Assembly: GCF_001441165.1 (NCBI RefSeq)
Contig: NZ_CP013126.1
Span: forward strand, 1,517,551 to 1,581,550
Direction: 5' to 3'
DNA from: Acidipropionibacterium acidipropionici
Lineage (GTDB): Bacteria; Actinomycetota; Actinomycetes; Propionibacteriales; Propionibacteriaceae
DNA length: 64,000 nt
Below, in pieces: positions 26,323 to 35,872 of this stretch. How positions within the stretch are numbered: position 1 is the stretch's first letter; each line of letters starts with the position of its first letter. Under the pieces are notes generated by a model, which was given only the letters and a program-made list of their open reading frames with translations, was not told the DNA's origin and did not search any database. A program made the position numbers and the translations under genes.

Positions 26323-27123
26323 TCAGCGCGCTGCGGGCCCGAACCAGCGGTTCAGCTCGGCGGCCGTCCCTTCTTCGGCGAAGGTGCCGGTGACGGCGTC
26401 GGCCACCGACTGGACGGCCTCGGGGGCGTCGCCCATCGCCACCCCGCGTCCCGCCCAGGCCAGCATCTCGACGTCGTTGTGCCCGTCCCCCATGGCCAGG
26501 ACGTCGGCCCGGTCGATGCCGCGCGCCCGGCACAGCTGCGCCAGGGCCGAGGCCTTCGTCACACCTCGCGGTGTGATGTCCATCCAGGCGGACCAGCCGA
26601 TGAAGTAGCTCACGCCGTGCAGGCCGAGATGTCGGGCCAGTTCGACGAATTCCGACGGAGGGGCGTCCGGATCGCGGATGATGACCCGGGCCGCGGGACG
26701 GGAGGAGAGCTCCTCGACGGATTCGATGATCATCTCTCCCTGCAGTTCGCCGTCGGGGAAGTACTTGTTGAGCCGGTATCCGACCCCGACGTCCTCGACG
26801 GCGACGAGCGCCGTGGGGCGGGCCTCGAGCACCTCGCGGATCACCGGGCCGGGATCGAAGGTCACCTCGTCGACGATCTCGAGCGGGGGAGTGCGGACGG
26901 TGACCGCGCCGTTGGAGACGACCATCTCGCCCGGGGGGAGATGGAGGGCCTCGTGGATCGGCAGCGTGCCGAACAGCCCTCTCCCGGTGGCCAGCACGAC
27001 CGGCGTCCCGGATTCGCGCACCCGGGCGACGGCCTCCTCGACGCTGTCGGGCATCCTGCCCTCCAGATCGACCAGGGTGCCGTCGATGTCCAGTGCGACC
27101 AGACGCGGGGTGAAGCTCCTCAT
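26323..27123 (-). CDS. Cof-type HAD hydrolase
   Basis: 266 residues counted from the ATG at 27123; the frame extends further to 27219 without conservation. HAD motif I is VALDIDGTLVD, motif II VLATGRGLFG, motif III Lys in RGVTKASAL, and motif IV MGDGHNDVEMLAWAG, the C2B cap type of Cof/sugar phosphatases. Likely dephosphorylates a sugar phosphate or a small phosphorylated metabolite. Lies upstream of the LacI gene on the same strand; a CAGGCT box seven bases before the ATG hints at a leaderless start. Confidence 0.9.
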   Translation of the reverse strand: MRSFTPRLVALDIDGTLVDLEGRMPDSVEEAVARVRESGTPVVLATGRGLFGTLPIHEALHLPPGEMVVSNGAVTVRTPPLEIVDEVTFDPGPVIREVLEARPTALVAVEDVGVGYRLNKYFPDGELQGEMIIESVEELSSRPAARVIIRDPDAPPSEFVELARHLGLHGVSYFIGWSAWMDITPRGVTKASALAQLCRARGIDRADVLAMGDGHNDVEMLAWAGRGVAMGDAPEAVQSVADAVTGTFAEEGTAAELNRWFGPAAR

Positions 27124-27223
27124 ACGCCACAGCCTGCCAGTGCGCGGTGAACCGAGGGTGTCACGTTTCACCCAGGGCATTTGAGCTCTTCGCATGACGG
27201 CGTTCTCCTTCTCGGACATGACT

Positions 27224-27247
27224 CGCCCCGGCCGCGAGGCCGGGGCG
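27224..27247 (-). terminator. terminator-like hairpin behind WhiB-like gene
   Basis: CGCCCCGGCC and GGCCGGGGCG form a 10-bp perfect stem with the loop GCGA, 42 bases beyond the WhiB-like stop. No T tract. Confidence 0.55.
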
Positions 27248-27288
27248 CGGTCAGTGTTCCTTGATGTGCTCAGCGTAGACGAGGCGCC

Positions 27289-27861
27289 TCAGGCCGCCGC
27301 CTCCGTCCCGCGTCGCATGCCGGTCACCGACTCGAAAGCGGTGATGAGCCGTCCCCTGGAGGGTCCCTCGGGGGAGTGACGCCGTGAGGCGTCGGCCTCG
27401 GAGGCCGCGGCCGCGCGGGCCCGTCGCAGGTGCCGCTTCACCGTCGACAGGGAGCAGCCCAGACGCTGGGCGATGAAGTCCAGGGACTCGTCGGGGTGGG
27501 CCCGCCGCAGGGCGACGACGTCACGGGTGGCGATCTGACGGCCCGAGGCGATGACGCCGATCAGGGCGTCCATGTCGTCGGCGGTCACCTCGACCCTCAG
27601 CAGATTGCGCATCTGGGCGCGCTGCCGCGAGGTTGTGGCGGCCACGAATCCGGAGACGTCGTGCTTGGTCACCGCCATGTCGAGGCAGTCCTCGAAGAAC
27701 GGGCAGGCCATGCAGGTCTCGGTGGCTCGGGTCGTGAGTGCTGCGCGGAGCCGGCGCTGTTCCGCGTTCGTGGGGGTGGCGTCCTCCTCCATGAAGGGGT
27801 GCTGAAAGACATGCGTGAGGACGGCGCACGCGGGAACACGGCTATCCGATGTGCTGGTCAC
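27289..27861 (-). CDS. WhiB-like regulator fused to a C-terminal HTH
   Basis: 190 residues from the GTG at 27861 (AAAGGA upstream; ATG at 27888 is the alternative). Four Cys in Wbl spacing: Cys 12, then Cys 50, 53 and 59 in TCMACPFFEDCLDMAV, the ligands of a 4Fe-4S cluster. The segment after them, VSGFVAATTSRQRAQMRNLL, occupies the place of the Wbl G-[VI]-W-G-G turn and basic helix, with the Trp missing. Residues 100-150 add a sigma-region-4/LuxR-like helix-turn-helix (LDFIAQRLGCSLSTVKRHLRR), not part of classical short Wbl proteins. Likely a redox- or NO-sensing DNA-binding regulator. Divergent from the antiporter gene. Confidence 0.82.
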   Translation of the reverse strand: MTSTSDSRVPACAVLTHVFQHPFMEEDATPTNAEQRRLRAALTTRATETCMACPFFEDCLDMAVTKHDVSGFVAATTSRQRAQMRNLLRVEVTADDMDALIGVIASGRQIATRDVVALRRAHPDESLDFIAQRLGCSLSTVKRHLRRARAAAASEADASRRHSPEGPSRGRLITAFESVTGMRRGTEAAA

Positions 27862-28062
27862 GTGAGGTCCTTTCCTTGTTTCTGGCATTTCCTCCGCCTC
27901 CCCCTCGCTCGTCGAGGAAGAAGCGCATGGAAATGGGACGAACGGGCCCGTCTGTAGGTTCCATCACATTCTGAGATTCAGCCTGCCATGCACTGGAGCC
28001 AAGCTGTGAAGCGGATCGTAGGCGCGACTACCCGACTTCCTTGAGTACGGGACGATCCATAC

Positions 28063-28080
28063 ATGAGTACTCGTACTCAT
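28063..28080. promoter_or_regulatory. operator-like palindrome
   Basis: ATGAGTAC-TC-GTACTCAT, 8-bp arms around two bases, with a related half-site TTGAGTAC 23 bases upstream. It sits between the WhiB-like and antiporter genes and could bind a dimeric regulator of either. Confidence 0.45.
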
Positions 28081-28176
28081 CTCGCCTCGGGGTCGATTTT
28101 CCGCGTCCGGTATTCGGCTTGGGGAAAGACCTCCCATAGCACAATATTCGACTGAGGGTCGCATCGATCGGGCAGT

Positions 28177-28182
28177 TAGGCT
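28177..28182 (+). promoter_or_regulatory. -10 box, leaderless antiporter start
   Basis: TAGGCT seven bases before the ATG at 28190; no Shine-Dalgarno. Confidence 0.5.
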
Positions 28183-28189
28183 GGCTCCG

Positions 28190-30088
28190 ATGAATCCTGC
28201 GATCTACGTCGCCCTGGTCATCGCCCTGTCAGTCGGGGCGCAGTGGCTGGGCTGGCGTCTCCGGCTTCCCGCTCTCCTCTTCCTCCTCGTGGTGGGCTTC
28301 GCCCTGGGCCAGTTCGTCAGCCCGGACGAGGTCTTCGGGCGCGACCTGCTGTTCGCCGGCGTCAACCTTTGCGTGGCGATCATCCTCTTCGAGGGGGCTC
28401 TCTCGCTGAAACTGCGGCAGGTCCGCGATCTGGGTCGGCCCATCGTGCGGCTGTGCACCGTGACAGTGGCCGTCAGCTGGGTGCTCATCTCGCTGGCCGC
28501 CCGCCTGCTGGGCTTCGATCTGCGCGTCGCGCTGCTGCTCGGGGCGATCCTCGTGGTCACCGGGCCCACCGTCATCAATCCGATCCTCCGTCAGCTGCGG
28601 CCGACCAGGCGGGTGAGCGGGCTGCTGCGATGGGAGGGCATCATCGTCGACCCGTTGGGCGCGATCCTGGCGCTGCTGGTCTACCAGGGCGTCACCAGCA
28701 TCGAGGGGGCGTCGCTGTGGCGCGAGCTCGGACGCCTGGGGCTGACGGTCGTGGTGGCGCTGGCCGTGGCGATTCCGGTGGGTCTGGGACTCACGGCGAT
28801 GCTGCGGCGTCATCTCATCCCCGACTTCCTCCAGGGGGTGGTCTTCGTCGGCGTGGCGCTGGGCACCGTCGTCGGCTCTGATCTCATCCTGGAGGAGTCC
28901 GGCCTGCTGGCCGTCACGGCCCTGGGGGTGCTCATCGCCAACCGGCCCGGCATCGAGCTGGACCGGGTGCTGGAGTTCAAGGAGAACCTCCAGGTGCTGC
29001 TGGTCGGGGCCCTGTTCGTGATGCTGGCCGGGCGGGTGACCCCGGCCGAGATCGCCGACGTCGCCCCGATCGGCCTGGTCTTCGTCGCCGTGCTGGTGCT
29101 GATCGTCCGCCCGCTGTCGGTCCAGCTGGGGCTGGCCGGCACCGAGACGTCGCGCCAGGAGCGGATCCTCATGTCCTTCATGGCGCCGCGGGGGATCGTC
29201 GCGGCGTCGATCACCGCGGTCTTCGCCCTGCAGTTCAGCCAGGCGGCGCAGACCGTGCGCAGCCAGGCGGAGGCGGTGATGGACGGCGACCCGCAGCGGG
29301 GGAGGGCGCTGATGGCCTTCACCGAGCGTCTCGCCGGGATGTCGGGCCAGGTGGACCGCCTGGTGCCGCTGGTCTTCCTGGTGATCGTGTGCACCGTGGC
29401 GATCTACGGGCTGGGGATCGGGAGGCTCGCGGAGCGCCTGGGGCTGGCCTCGGCGAGCCCTCGCGGGGTGATGTTCGCCGGTTCGCCGGCCTGGGCGATC
29501 GACGCCGCGGTGGCGCTGAGGGATCTGGGGGTCGCGACGATGTTCGTCACCAGACGCAGCTACGACCTGGACGCCGTGCGGGCGGCCGGGCTGCGCTGCG
29601 AGGCCGCCGACTTCCTCTCGGAGTACGCCGTCGACGAGATGGATCTGTCCGGGATCGCATCGATGGTCGCCGTGACTCCCGACGACAACGTCAACTCCAT
29701 TGGTTCGGTGCACTACCGGCGGGCACTGGGGCGCTCCAATGTCTTCGGGCTGCGGCGCACCGACGAGGGGGAGGACGGCGACTCCACCACGGGCACCGTC
29801 TCGGCCCTCAAGGCGCTGACCGCCTTCGAGCCGGCACTGGAGCACGCGGAGCTGGAGCGCCGGTGGCGCGCCGGGGCGCGGGCGCACCGGGTGCGGATCG
29901 GCGAGACGATGAGTTGGGAGCGGTTCCGTCGGCTCGTCCCCGACTCGGTGGCGATGTTCGTGGTGCGGCCGTCGTCGACCATGGTGGCCACGCCGTCCAT
30001 GGCGGCGCCGAGGAACGGTGACGTCGTGGTCTATCTCGGCGAGGCCCTCCCCGACGTCGTCGAGGAGGGGCCGCTGACGCGCCGGTGA
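28190..30088 (+). CDS. CPA1-type cation:proton antiporter with C-terminal RCK-like domain
   Basis: 632 residues. About 12 membrane helices in residues 1-405, with the antiporter core blocks NLCVAIILFEGALSLK, GAILVVTGPTVINPILRQL and EGIIVDPLGAILALLVY; the Asp in IIVDP and in nearby helices fits proton/cation exchange. From about 420 (GVMFAGSPAWAIDAAVALRD) a Rossmann-type TrkA-N/RCK domain follows, with VAVTPDDNVNSIGSVH, and then a TrkA-C-like end. It probably exports Na+ or K+ for H+ at the membrane and is gated by a nucleotide. Convergent with the MFS gene 48 bp on. Confidence 0.9.
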   Translation: MNPAIYVALVIALSVGAQWLGWRLRLPALLFLLVVGFALGQFVSPDEVFGRDLLFAGVNLCVAIILFEGALSLKLRQVRDLGRPIVRLCTVTVAVSWVLISLAARLLGFDLRVALLLGAILVVTGPTVINPILRQLRPTRRVSGLLRWEGIIVDPLGAILALLVYQGVTSIEGASLWRELGRLGLTVVVALAVAIPVGLGLTAMLRRHLIPDFLQGVVFVGVALGTVVGSDLILEESGLLAVTALGVLIANRPGIELDRVLEFKENLQVLLVGALFVMLAGRVTPAEIADVAPIGLVFVAVLVLIVRPLSVQLGLAGTETSRQERILMSFMAPRGIVAASITAVFALQFSQAAQTVRSQAEAVMDGDPQRGRALMAFTERLAGMSGQVDRLVPLVFLVIVCTVAIYGLGIGRLAERLGLASASPRGVMFAGSPAWAIDAAVALRDLGVATMFVTRRSYDLDAVRAAGLRCEAADFLSEYAVDEMDLSGIASMVAVTPDDNVNSIGSVHYRRALGRSNVFGLRRTDEGEDGDSTTGTVSALKALTAFEPALEHAELERRWRAGARAHRVRIGETMSWERFRRLVPDSVAMFVVRPSSTMVATPSMAAPRNGDVVVYLGEALPDVVEEGPLTRR

Positions 30089-30135
30089 CCGACAGCCGGC
30101 CGGCGGCGTCCGACCGGCGTCCGAGGTGGCGGGGC

Positions 30136-31386
30136 TCAGCCGGCGTGCACGAGCCGCGTGCGGTGAAGTCGCACCGCGCCGAGCACCAGGACGGCGATGA
30201 CGACGCCGAGCAGTCCGGCCAGCAGGTATCCGCTGCGCCATCCGCTGGCGTCCATCGCGGCGCCGACAAGCGGGGCCGCCATGGCGGTGCCGGCATTCAT
30301 GCAGGAGCCCTGCCATCCGATCGCAGCGCCGCGGGATCTGGCCGGCACGGCCGCCGACAGGGAGTCGATCGAGGAGGTGAGGGTGGGTGCGCAGAAGATG
30401 CCGGCCAGGCACAGCAGGCCGGCCGCCTGCCAGGGGTTGGCCGCGAGTGCGGCCAGCGCGGTGGTGGCTCCGAGGCCCATGAGCAGGGCGGGGGTCGAGG
30501 CGCCGCGGGGGAGCATCCCGTAGACGATCCCTCCGACCGCCGATCCGAGGCCCGAGGCGGCGAGCACCCAGCCGATGGCCTGCGGGGCGCCCATCGCGCG
30601 CAGCTGGCCGACGGCGGTGAGCTCCATGCCGCCCAGGGCGAAGCCGGCGGCCACCACGGCGATGAGGATCGCCGCGGTGTGGAGGGTCAGCCACCGGGGC
30701 AGACGCAGCATGTTGAGGACGCCGCGGGCGCCGAGGGAGGCCAGTGCGGGGCGGGTCGAGGCCTCCATCCTGGGCGGGGCGTCGACCGCCGGGGTGCCGG
30801 AGGCGTCGGCCTCGGAGGCGGTGGGCGGATTGAGGATCGTGAGGCCCGCCGCGCCGATGCCGGCCACCAGTGCGCAGGCCATGATGGTGAGGCGGGTGCC
30901 CCAGGTGGTCGCGGCGATGATGGCCACCGTCGGGCCGATCATGTAGCAGACCTCCACCGAGACGGAGTCCAGACTGAGGGCGGCGCGGCGTCTGCTGAGG
31001 GGGGCACGGGCGATGAGCACCTGGCGGGGGACGGTGTAGACGGGGTAGTTCCACAGGCCGCCGACCGCCACCACAGCGAGCAGGGGGAGGTAGTCGAGCC
31101 AGGGGGCGACGAGCCAGATCGCGGTGACGACGATCAGGGAGGGCATCATCGTGCGGCGCAGTCCCCGGCGGTCGACCATGGAGCCGCGCCACGGGGAGGA
31201 GATCATCCCGGCGATGGTGAAGACCGTGGTCACCAGGCCCGCCGAGGAGTACTTCATGCCCAGTGAGGTCACCACGTGGAGGGTGATTACGGTGCCCAGG
31301 CTGAACAGCGGAATGCGGGTGAACATGGCCAGAAGGAGGGTGGTCCAGATCTCCTTGATCCTCAGGAGTTCCCCGTAGCTGCGCAC
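30136..31386 (-). CDS. MFS transporter
   Basis: 416 residues, twelve predicted helices, starting GTG at 31386 six bases below TAGAGT. The loop 2-3 signature is the degenerate GMISSPWRGSMVDRRGLRRT, matching the major facilitator family. The loop between halves (NPPTASEADASGTPAVDAPP) is long and hydrophilic. It resembles drug or metabolite exporters of the actinobacterial SotB/YfcJ kind, but substrate is unknown. Stands alone. Confidence 0.88.
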   Translation of the reverse strand: MRSYGELLRIKEIWTTLLLAMFTRIPLFSLGTVITLHVVTSLGMKYSSAGLVTTVFTIAGMISSPWRGSMVDRRGLRRTMMPSLIVVTAIWLVAPWLDYLPLLAVVAVGGLWNYPVYTVPRQVLIARAPLSRRRAALSLDSVSVEVCYMIGPTVAIIAATTWGTRLTIMACALVAGIGAAGLTILNPPTASEADASGTPAVDAPPRMEASTRPALASLGARGVLNMLRLPRWLTLHTAAILIAVVAAGFALGGMELTAVGQLRAMGAPQAIGWVLAASGLGSAVGGIVYGMLPRGASTPALLMGLGATTALAALAANPWQAAGLLCLAGIFCAPTLTSSIDSLSAAVPARSRGAAIGWQGSCMNAGTAMAAPLVGAAMDASGWRSGYLLAGLLGVVIAVLVLGAVRLHRTRLVHAG

Positions 31387-31392
31387 CGGCCC

Positions 31393-31398
31393 ACTCTA
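31393..31398 (-). promoter_or_regulatory. -10 box, leaderless MFS start
   Basis: TAGAGT on the minus strand, six bases before the GTG at 31386. Confidence 0.5.
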
Positions 31399-31505
31399 CC
31401 GGAGGGCGATGGGGCGGGAGCGGCTCGGCGGGCGGGGTGGGCGGCGTCCCGTCTCACAGGCCTGACTCGGCCGGCGCCACGGATCTGACCCGCCCCGCCT
31501 CGCTC

Positions 31506-31579
31506 GAAGGAATTCCTCCCAGCACGCCGTGCCGTGTCTCACCAGGGATGAGGGACGGCGTGGTGGGAGGAAAATCTCC
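31506..31579. repeat. long palindrome, imperfect arms
   Basis: Arms end TTCCTCCCAGCACGCCGT (left, to 31530) and begin ACGGCGTGGTGGGAGGAA (right, from 31555), 17 of 18 bases pairing. The right arm closely matches the palindrome at 34565-34638, showing a shared family. Confidence 0.75.
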
Positions 31580-31591
31580 GGCCGCGGTCGC

Positions 31592-31705
31592 AGACCTGGC
31601 CGCAGCGCGTGGCCCGCGACGCCGAGCGAACTTGAGCGCAGGCCCCCGCTACGAGGGGTAGCGAGCGCCTGCGCGAGCGTAGGGGGGTCGCCCCCCCTGT
31701 TGACA
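31592..31705 (-). repeat. 3' hairpin element behind argG
   Basis: Read on the minus strand, the unit begins TCAACAGGGG right behind the argG stop and forms a G-run/C-run hairpin around 31682-31697, with tail segments (GCGCAGGCGCTCGC) as in the other elements. Confidence 0.7.
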
Positions 31706-31711
31706 GATCAG

Positions 31712-33163
<1,452 letters not shown>

Positions 33164-33307
33164 TCAAATTAATATTCGGTGAGATGTGGGGCGGCCATGG
33201 GCGCACATGCGGGCAGACACCGGGAGGGTGCGCGTATCACTCGCTGGAGGCCGTGTTCCGAGGCTTTTCTGTCCGAAAGGTCCCTCCAGCTACCAAAATG
33301 CGCGGTC

Positions 33308-33475
33308 GCCGACCCGAGTCGTGGACCCCGCCCCGCCCGGGGAGGAAGCGTCGGAGCGCGGTCGCGGACCCGCGCCGCTGCGCGTGGCCGGCGACGCCGA
33401 CCCGAGTCGTGGACCCCGCCCCGCTCGGGGAGGCAGCGAGCGCCTGCGCGAGCGGGGAGGGGTCGTCCCCTCCCT
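33308..33475 (-). repeat. GC-rich repeat with duplicated 38-bp unit and 3' hairpin
   Basis: The 38-bp segment at 33308-33345 is repeated at 33396-33433 with one difference. On the minus strand, 33456-33475 forms GGGAGGGGACGACCCCTCCC, an 8-bp stem with the ACGA loop, directly behind the stop at 33479. Sequence around GCGACGCCGA is shared with the argG element. Confidence 0.75.
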
Positions 33476-33478
33476 TGA

Positions 33479-34480
33479 CTAGAGCGTCAGCGCGACCTTC
33501 CCGAGGACCTCGCCGGAGCCGAGACGGGCGTGGGCCGCTCCGGCCTCGGAGATCGGGAAGACCTCGACCGGGGCGGGGTTGATGCGCCCGTCGGCGTACA
33601 TCGGCCAGACGACCTCCTCGACCCGGCGGCAGATCTCGGCCTTCTCCTCCGCCGGACGGCCGCGCAGGCTCGTGGCGGTGACGGTGCCCCTCTTGTTGAG
33701 CAGCTTGCCGATGTTGAGCTCTCCCTTCGCGCCGCCCTGCATGCCGATGATGACCAGCCGCCCGCCGGTGGCCAGGGAGTCGACATTGAGCCCGAGGTAT
33801 TTGGCGCCCATCACGTCGAGGATGACATCGGCTCCCCACCCGTCTGTGGCCCCCTTGACGCCGCTGACCCAGTCGTCGTGGTAGTCGAGGGCGACATCGG
33901 CGCCGATGTCGGTGCAGAACTGCCTCTTCTCGGCGGTGCCGCAGGTCGTGATGACCCGGCATCCCAGGCCCTTGGCGTACTGGATCGCGAACTGCCCGAT
34001 GCCGCCCGCCCCGCCGTGCACCAGCAGGGTCTGGTCGGCCTCCAGGCCCACATGGTCCATATTGGAGACGACGGTGGCGGCCACCTCGACCAGTGTCGAG
34101 GCGACGACGGGATCGACTCCGTGGGGCATGTGCAGCAGTTGCCCGGCCGGGACGACCGCGTACTCGGCGTAACCGCCGCCGGCCAGCAGGGCGACCACCT
34201 CGTCGCCCTCGCGCCAGCCGGTGACTCCGGGGCCCAGATCCGCGACGGTGCCGCTGATCTCCAGGCCCATCACGTCGGTGATCCCGGGCGGCGGCGGGTA
34301 GAGGCCCTGGCGCTGGAGAAGGTCGCCCCGGTTCACTCCGGCGGCGTGCACCTTGACCAGCACCTCGCCGTCGCCGGGGGTCGGCGTCTCCACCTGGGAC
34401 CACTCCATGTTCTCCGGGCCTGGACGGTGGCGTCCTTTCGCGTCTGTGGCGTCCGTGGGAAGGACAGTGATCGCATGCAT
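33479..34480 (-). CDS. NAD(P)H quinone oxidoreductase, PIG3/Qor type (MDR family)
   Basis: 333 residues of the zinc-independent medium-chain dehydrogenase/reductase family. GroES-like domain with AAGVNRGDLLQRQGLYPPPPG and MGLEISGTVADLGPGVTGW; Rossmann domain with VHGGAGGIGQFAIQYAKGLG binding NADPH; and the C-terminal HARLGSGEVLGKVALTL. It resembles PIG3-type quinone reductases. ATG at 34480 (MHAITV) is chosen over an in-frame upstream ATG; a CAGGCT box lies six bases before it. Confidence 0.92.
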   Translation of the reverse strand: MHAITVLPTDATDAKGRHRPGPENMEWSQVETPTPGDGEVLVKVHAAGVNRGDLLQRQGLYPPPPGITDVMGLEISGTVADLGPGVTGWREGDEVVALLAGGGYAEYAVVPAGQLLHMPHGVDPVVASTLVEVAATVVSNMDHVGLEADQTLLVHGGAGGIGQFAIQYAKGLGCRVITTCGTAEKRQFCTDIGADVALDYHDDWVSGVKGATDGWGADVILDVMGAKYLGLNVDSLATGGRLVIIGMQGGAKGELNIGKLLNKRGTVTATSLRGRPAEEKAEICRRVEEVVWPMYADGRINPAPVEVFPISEAGAAHARLGSGEVLGKVALTL

Positions 34481-34564
34481 GGCCCCAGCCTGCCATGTCT
34501 GCACCTCCGGGTGGTCGGCCCGGGTGCCGAGATCCGGTGCGGAGGCCACCCCGGCATCAGGGCC

Positions 34565-34638
34565 GGAGATTCTCCTCCCAACACGCCGTCCCCCAGCTCT
34601 GGTGAGCGTGAGGACGGCGTGTTGGGAGGAGAATCTCC
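34565..34638. repeat. perfect long palindrome, 26-bp arms
   Basis: Arms 34565-34590 and 34613-34638 pair perfectly around a 22-base loop; the arm begins GGAGATTCTCCTCCCAACAC. It lies in the gap between the quinone oxidoreductase start and tRNA-Ser. Closest relative is the palindrome at 31506-31579. Confidence 0.9.
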
Positions 34639-34775
34639 CTTCGCGCGGCCAGGAACCGGGCTTCGAACCGGTCCGGAACCACGCCGGGAGGCCTGACGAC
34701 GCCGGGGCCGGGGCCGACCGGCAGGCGCGAAGGCGGAGGGATGGTTAGGATTGGGCGTGCCCGGTCAACCGGGAT

Positions 34776-34858
34776 GGCGAGATCGCATAGTGGACGAGTG
34801 CAGCCGCCTTGAAAGCGGCCGAGGGAAACCTCCGTGGGTTCGAATCCCACTCTCGCCG
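34776..34858 (+). tRNA. tRNA-Ser (UGA)
   Basis: Acceptor GGCGAGA/TCTCGCC, anticodon stem GCCGC/GCGGC with loop CTTGAAA (anticodon TGA), a long variable arm as in class II tRNAs, T arm TGGGTTCGAATCCCA. No encoded CCA. A TAGGAT box at 34746-34751 could be its promoter -10. Confidence 0.95.
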
Positions 34859-34918
34859 CAGGGACCGTCGTGGCCCTGTGTGGGTCATCAGGAGCCTGCG
34901 TGGATCAGGGAGGTCGGC

Positions 34919-35422
34919 ATGCCAGACTCGGTGGACGTCGCTGAGGATCCCTCCGGGCTGCCCGAGGGATCGACCCGGCATGTGCTGAGTCCCCGGCCGC
35001 CGTTCCGGGGCTATGTCATATCTGGTGTGCTCTCGCTGGGCGGCGCGGCCCTCATCGTGGTCGCCTCCTCCCAGGGCTGGGCGAATGCCTGGATCGCGCT
35101 CTTCGCGGTGATCCTGGCTCTGGGGATCGCACTGGCCCTCACCGCGACCTGGTCGATGCTGCGGATGCGGCTCTACGTCGATCTGGACGCCAAGGGCTAT
35201 CACATCCACGGGGCCGGTCAGGACCGCTCGGGAACCTGGGACAAGGTCACCAGGGCCGCGCTCACCGAGACCCGATCCCGCCTGACCCTGTACCACGGGC
35301 AGGTCGGGCGCACCCACATCGTGCGCCCCGGCGTCGGGGATCCCGCCGAGATGGACCAGCTGGCGGCCGACGTCGCGAAGCGTCTGGACACCTCTCGCGG
35401 CTACTCCCAGAACGCCGAGTAG
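34919..35422 (+). CDS. two-helix membrane protein
   Basis: 167 residues; GGGAGG precedes the ATG. After a 30-residue head, two membrane segments (GYVISGVLSLGGAALIVVAS and WIALFAVILALGIALALTA) precede a C-terminal soluble part with a PH-like YVDLDAKGYHIHGAGQDRSG and WDKVTRAALTETRSRLTL. The layout resembles small actinobacterial membrane proteins with a bPH-like domain; function unknown. First gene after tRNA-Ser(UGA). Confidence 0.75.
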   Translation: MPDSVDVAEDPSGLPEGSTRHVLSPRPPFRGYVISGVLSLGGAALIVVASSQGWANAWIALFAVILALGIALALTATWSMLRMRLYVDLDAKGYHIHGAGQDRSGTWDKVTRAALTETRSRLTLYHGQVGRTHIVRPGVGDPAEMDQLAADVAKRLDTSRGYSQNAE

Positions 35423-35509
35423 GCCGAGTAGGAAAAGGCCGAGTCGCCGAAGGACGAGCAGTCGCAGGGTGGGCCACAGGCCGCCGGACACCCGAGGCCA
35501 GGAACGCAG

Positions 35510-35545
35510 ACCGCGGCCCCGGCATCGAGATGCCGGGGCCGCGGT
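35510..35545. terminator. bidirectional terminator hairpin
   Basis: 16-bp stem ACCGCGGCCCCGGCAT paired with its complement around the loop CGAG, between the convergent 34919 and 35593 genes. Confidence 0.75.
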
Positions 35546-35592
35546 GCCTGGGACGGATCCCATCGGGGATGGATCCCAGGGTGGGACGGAGC

Positions 35593-35856
35593 TCAGTTCT
35601 TCTTGTCGGTGACGGGGCCACCGGTGATGGACTCGCCCTCGTCGACCAGCGTCGGGTCGAGCGCGTTCCACAGCAGGAGCGCGCCGCACACGACGAGCAG
35701 GGCGATGCCCGCCCAGAGATTGGCGCTGGCGTCGGTCATGACGATCCCCATGATGGTGAGGATGACGCCGTAGATGCCCATCAGGCCGCCGATGATGACG
35801 CGGATGTCACCGAGCCCGGCTGTCTGCCGCTTCTTCGTTGATGTGTTCTTCGACAT
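35593..35856 (-). CDS. small membrane protein next to Na+/sugar symporter
   Basis: 87 residues, start MSKNTSTKKRQ at 35856 with GCGAGGTG upstream. Two membrane segments: VIIGGLMGIYGVILTIMGIV and LWAGIALLVVCGALLLWNAL. Basic head, acidic tail. It begins 17 bases after the symporter stop, so the two form an operon; small companions of this kind are found with some SSS symporters, but the function is unknown. Confidence 0.8.
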   Translation of the reverse strand: MSKNTSTKKRQTAGLGDIRVIIGGLMGIYGVILTIMGIVMTDASANLWAGIALLVVCGALLLWNALDPTLVDEGESITGGPVTDKKN

Positions 35857-35872
35857 GTTGTGCACCTCGCGG

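Larger units (their letters stand above)
27862..28189. other. 328-bp divergent intergenic region
   Basis: Less GC-rich than its surroundings. Contains the palindrome at 28063-28080 and the TAGGCT box at 28177-28182 for the antiporter gene. No coding frame seen. Confidence 0.6.
31387..31711. other. 325-bp gap with repeats only
   Basis: Between the MFS start and the argG stop. Holds the -10 box at 31393-31398, the palindrome at 31506-31579 and the reversed 3' hairpin element at 31592-31705. Confidence 0.65.

Noticed and set aside
28229-31192. 987-codon open frame on the minus strand
   Set aside because: It lies antisense to the antiporter and partly over the MFS gene, shows low-complexity His/Arg/Pro composition and no domain. 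High-GC DNA leaves such frames open.
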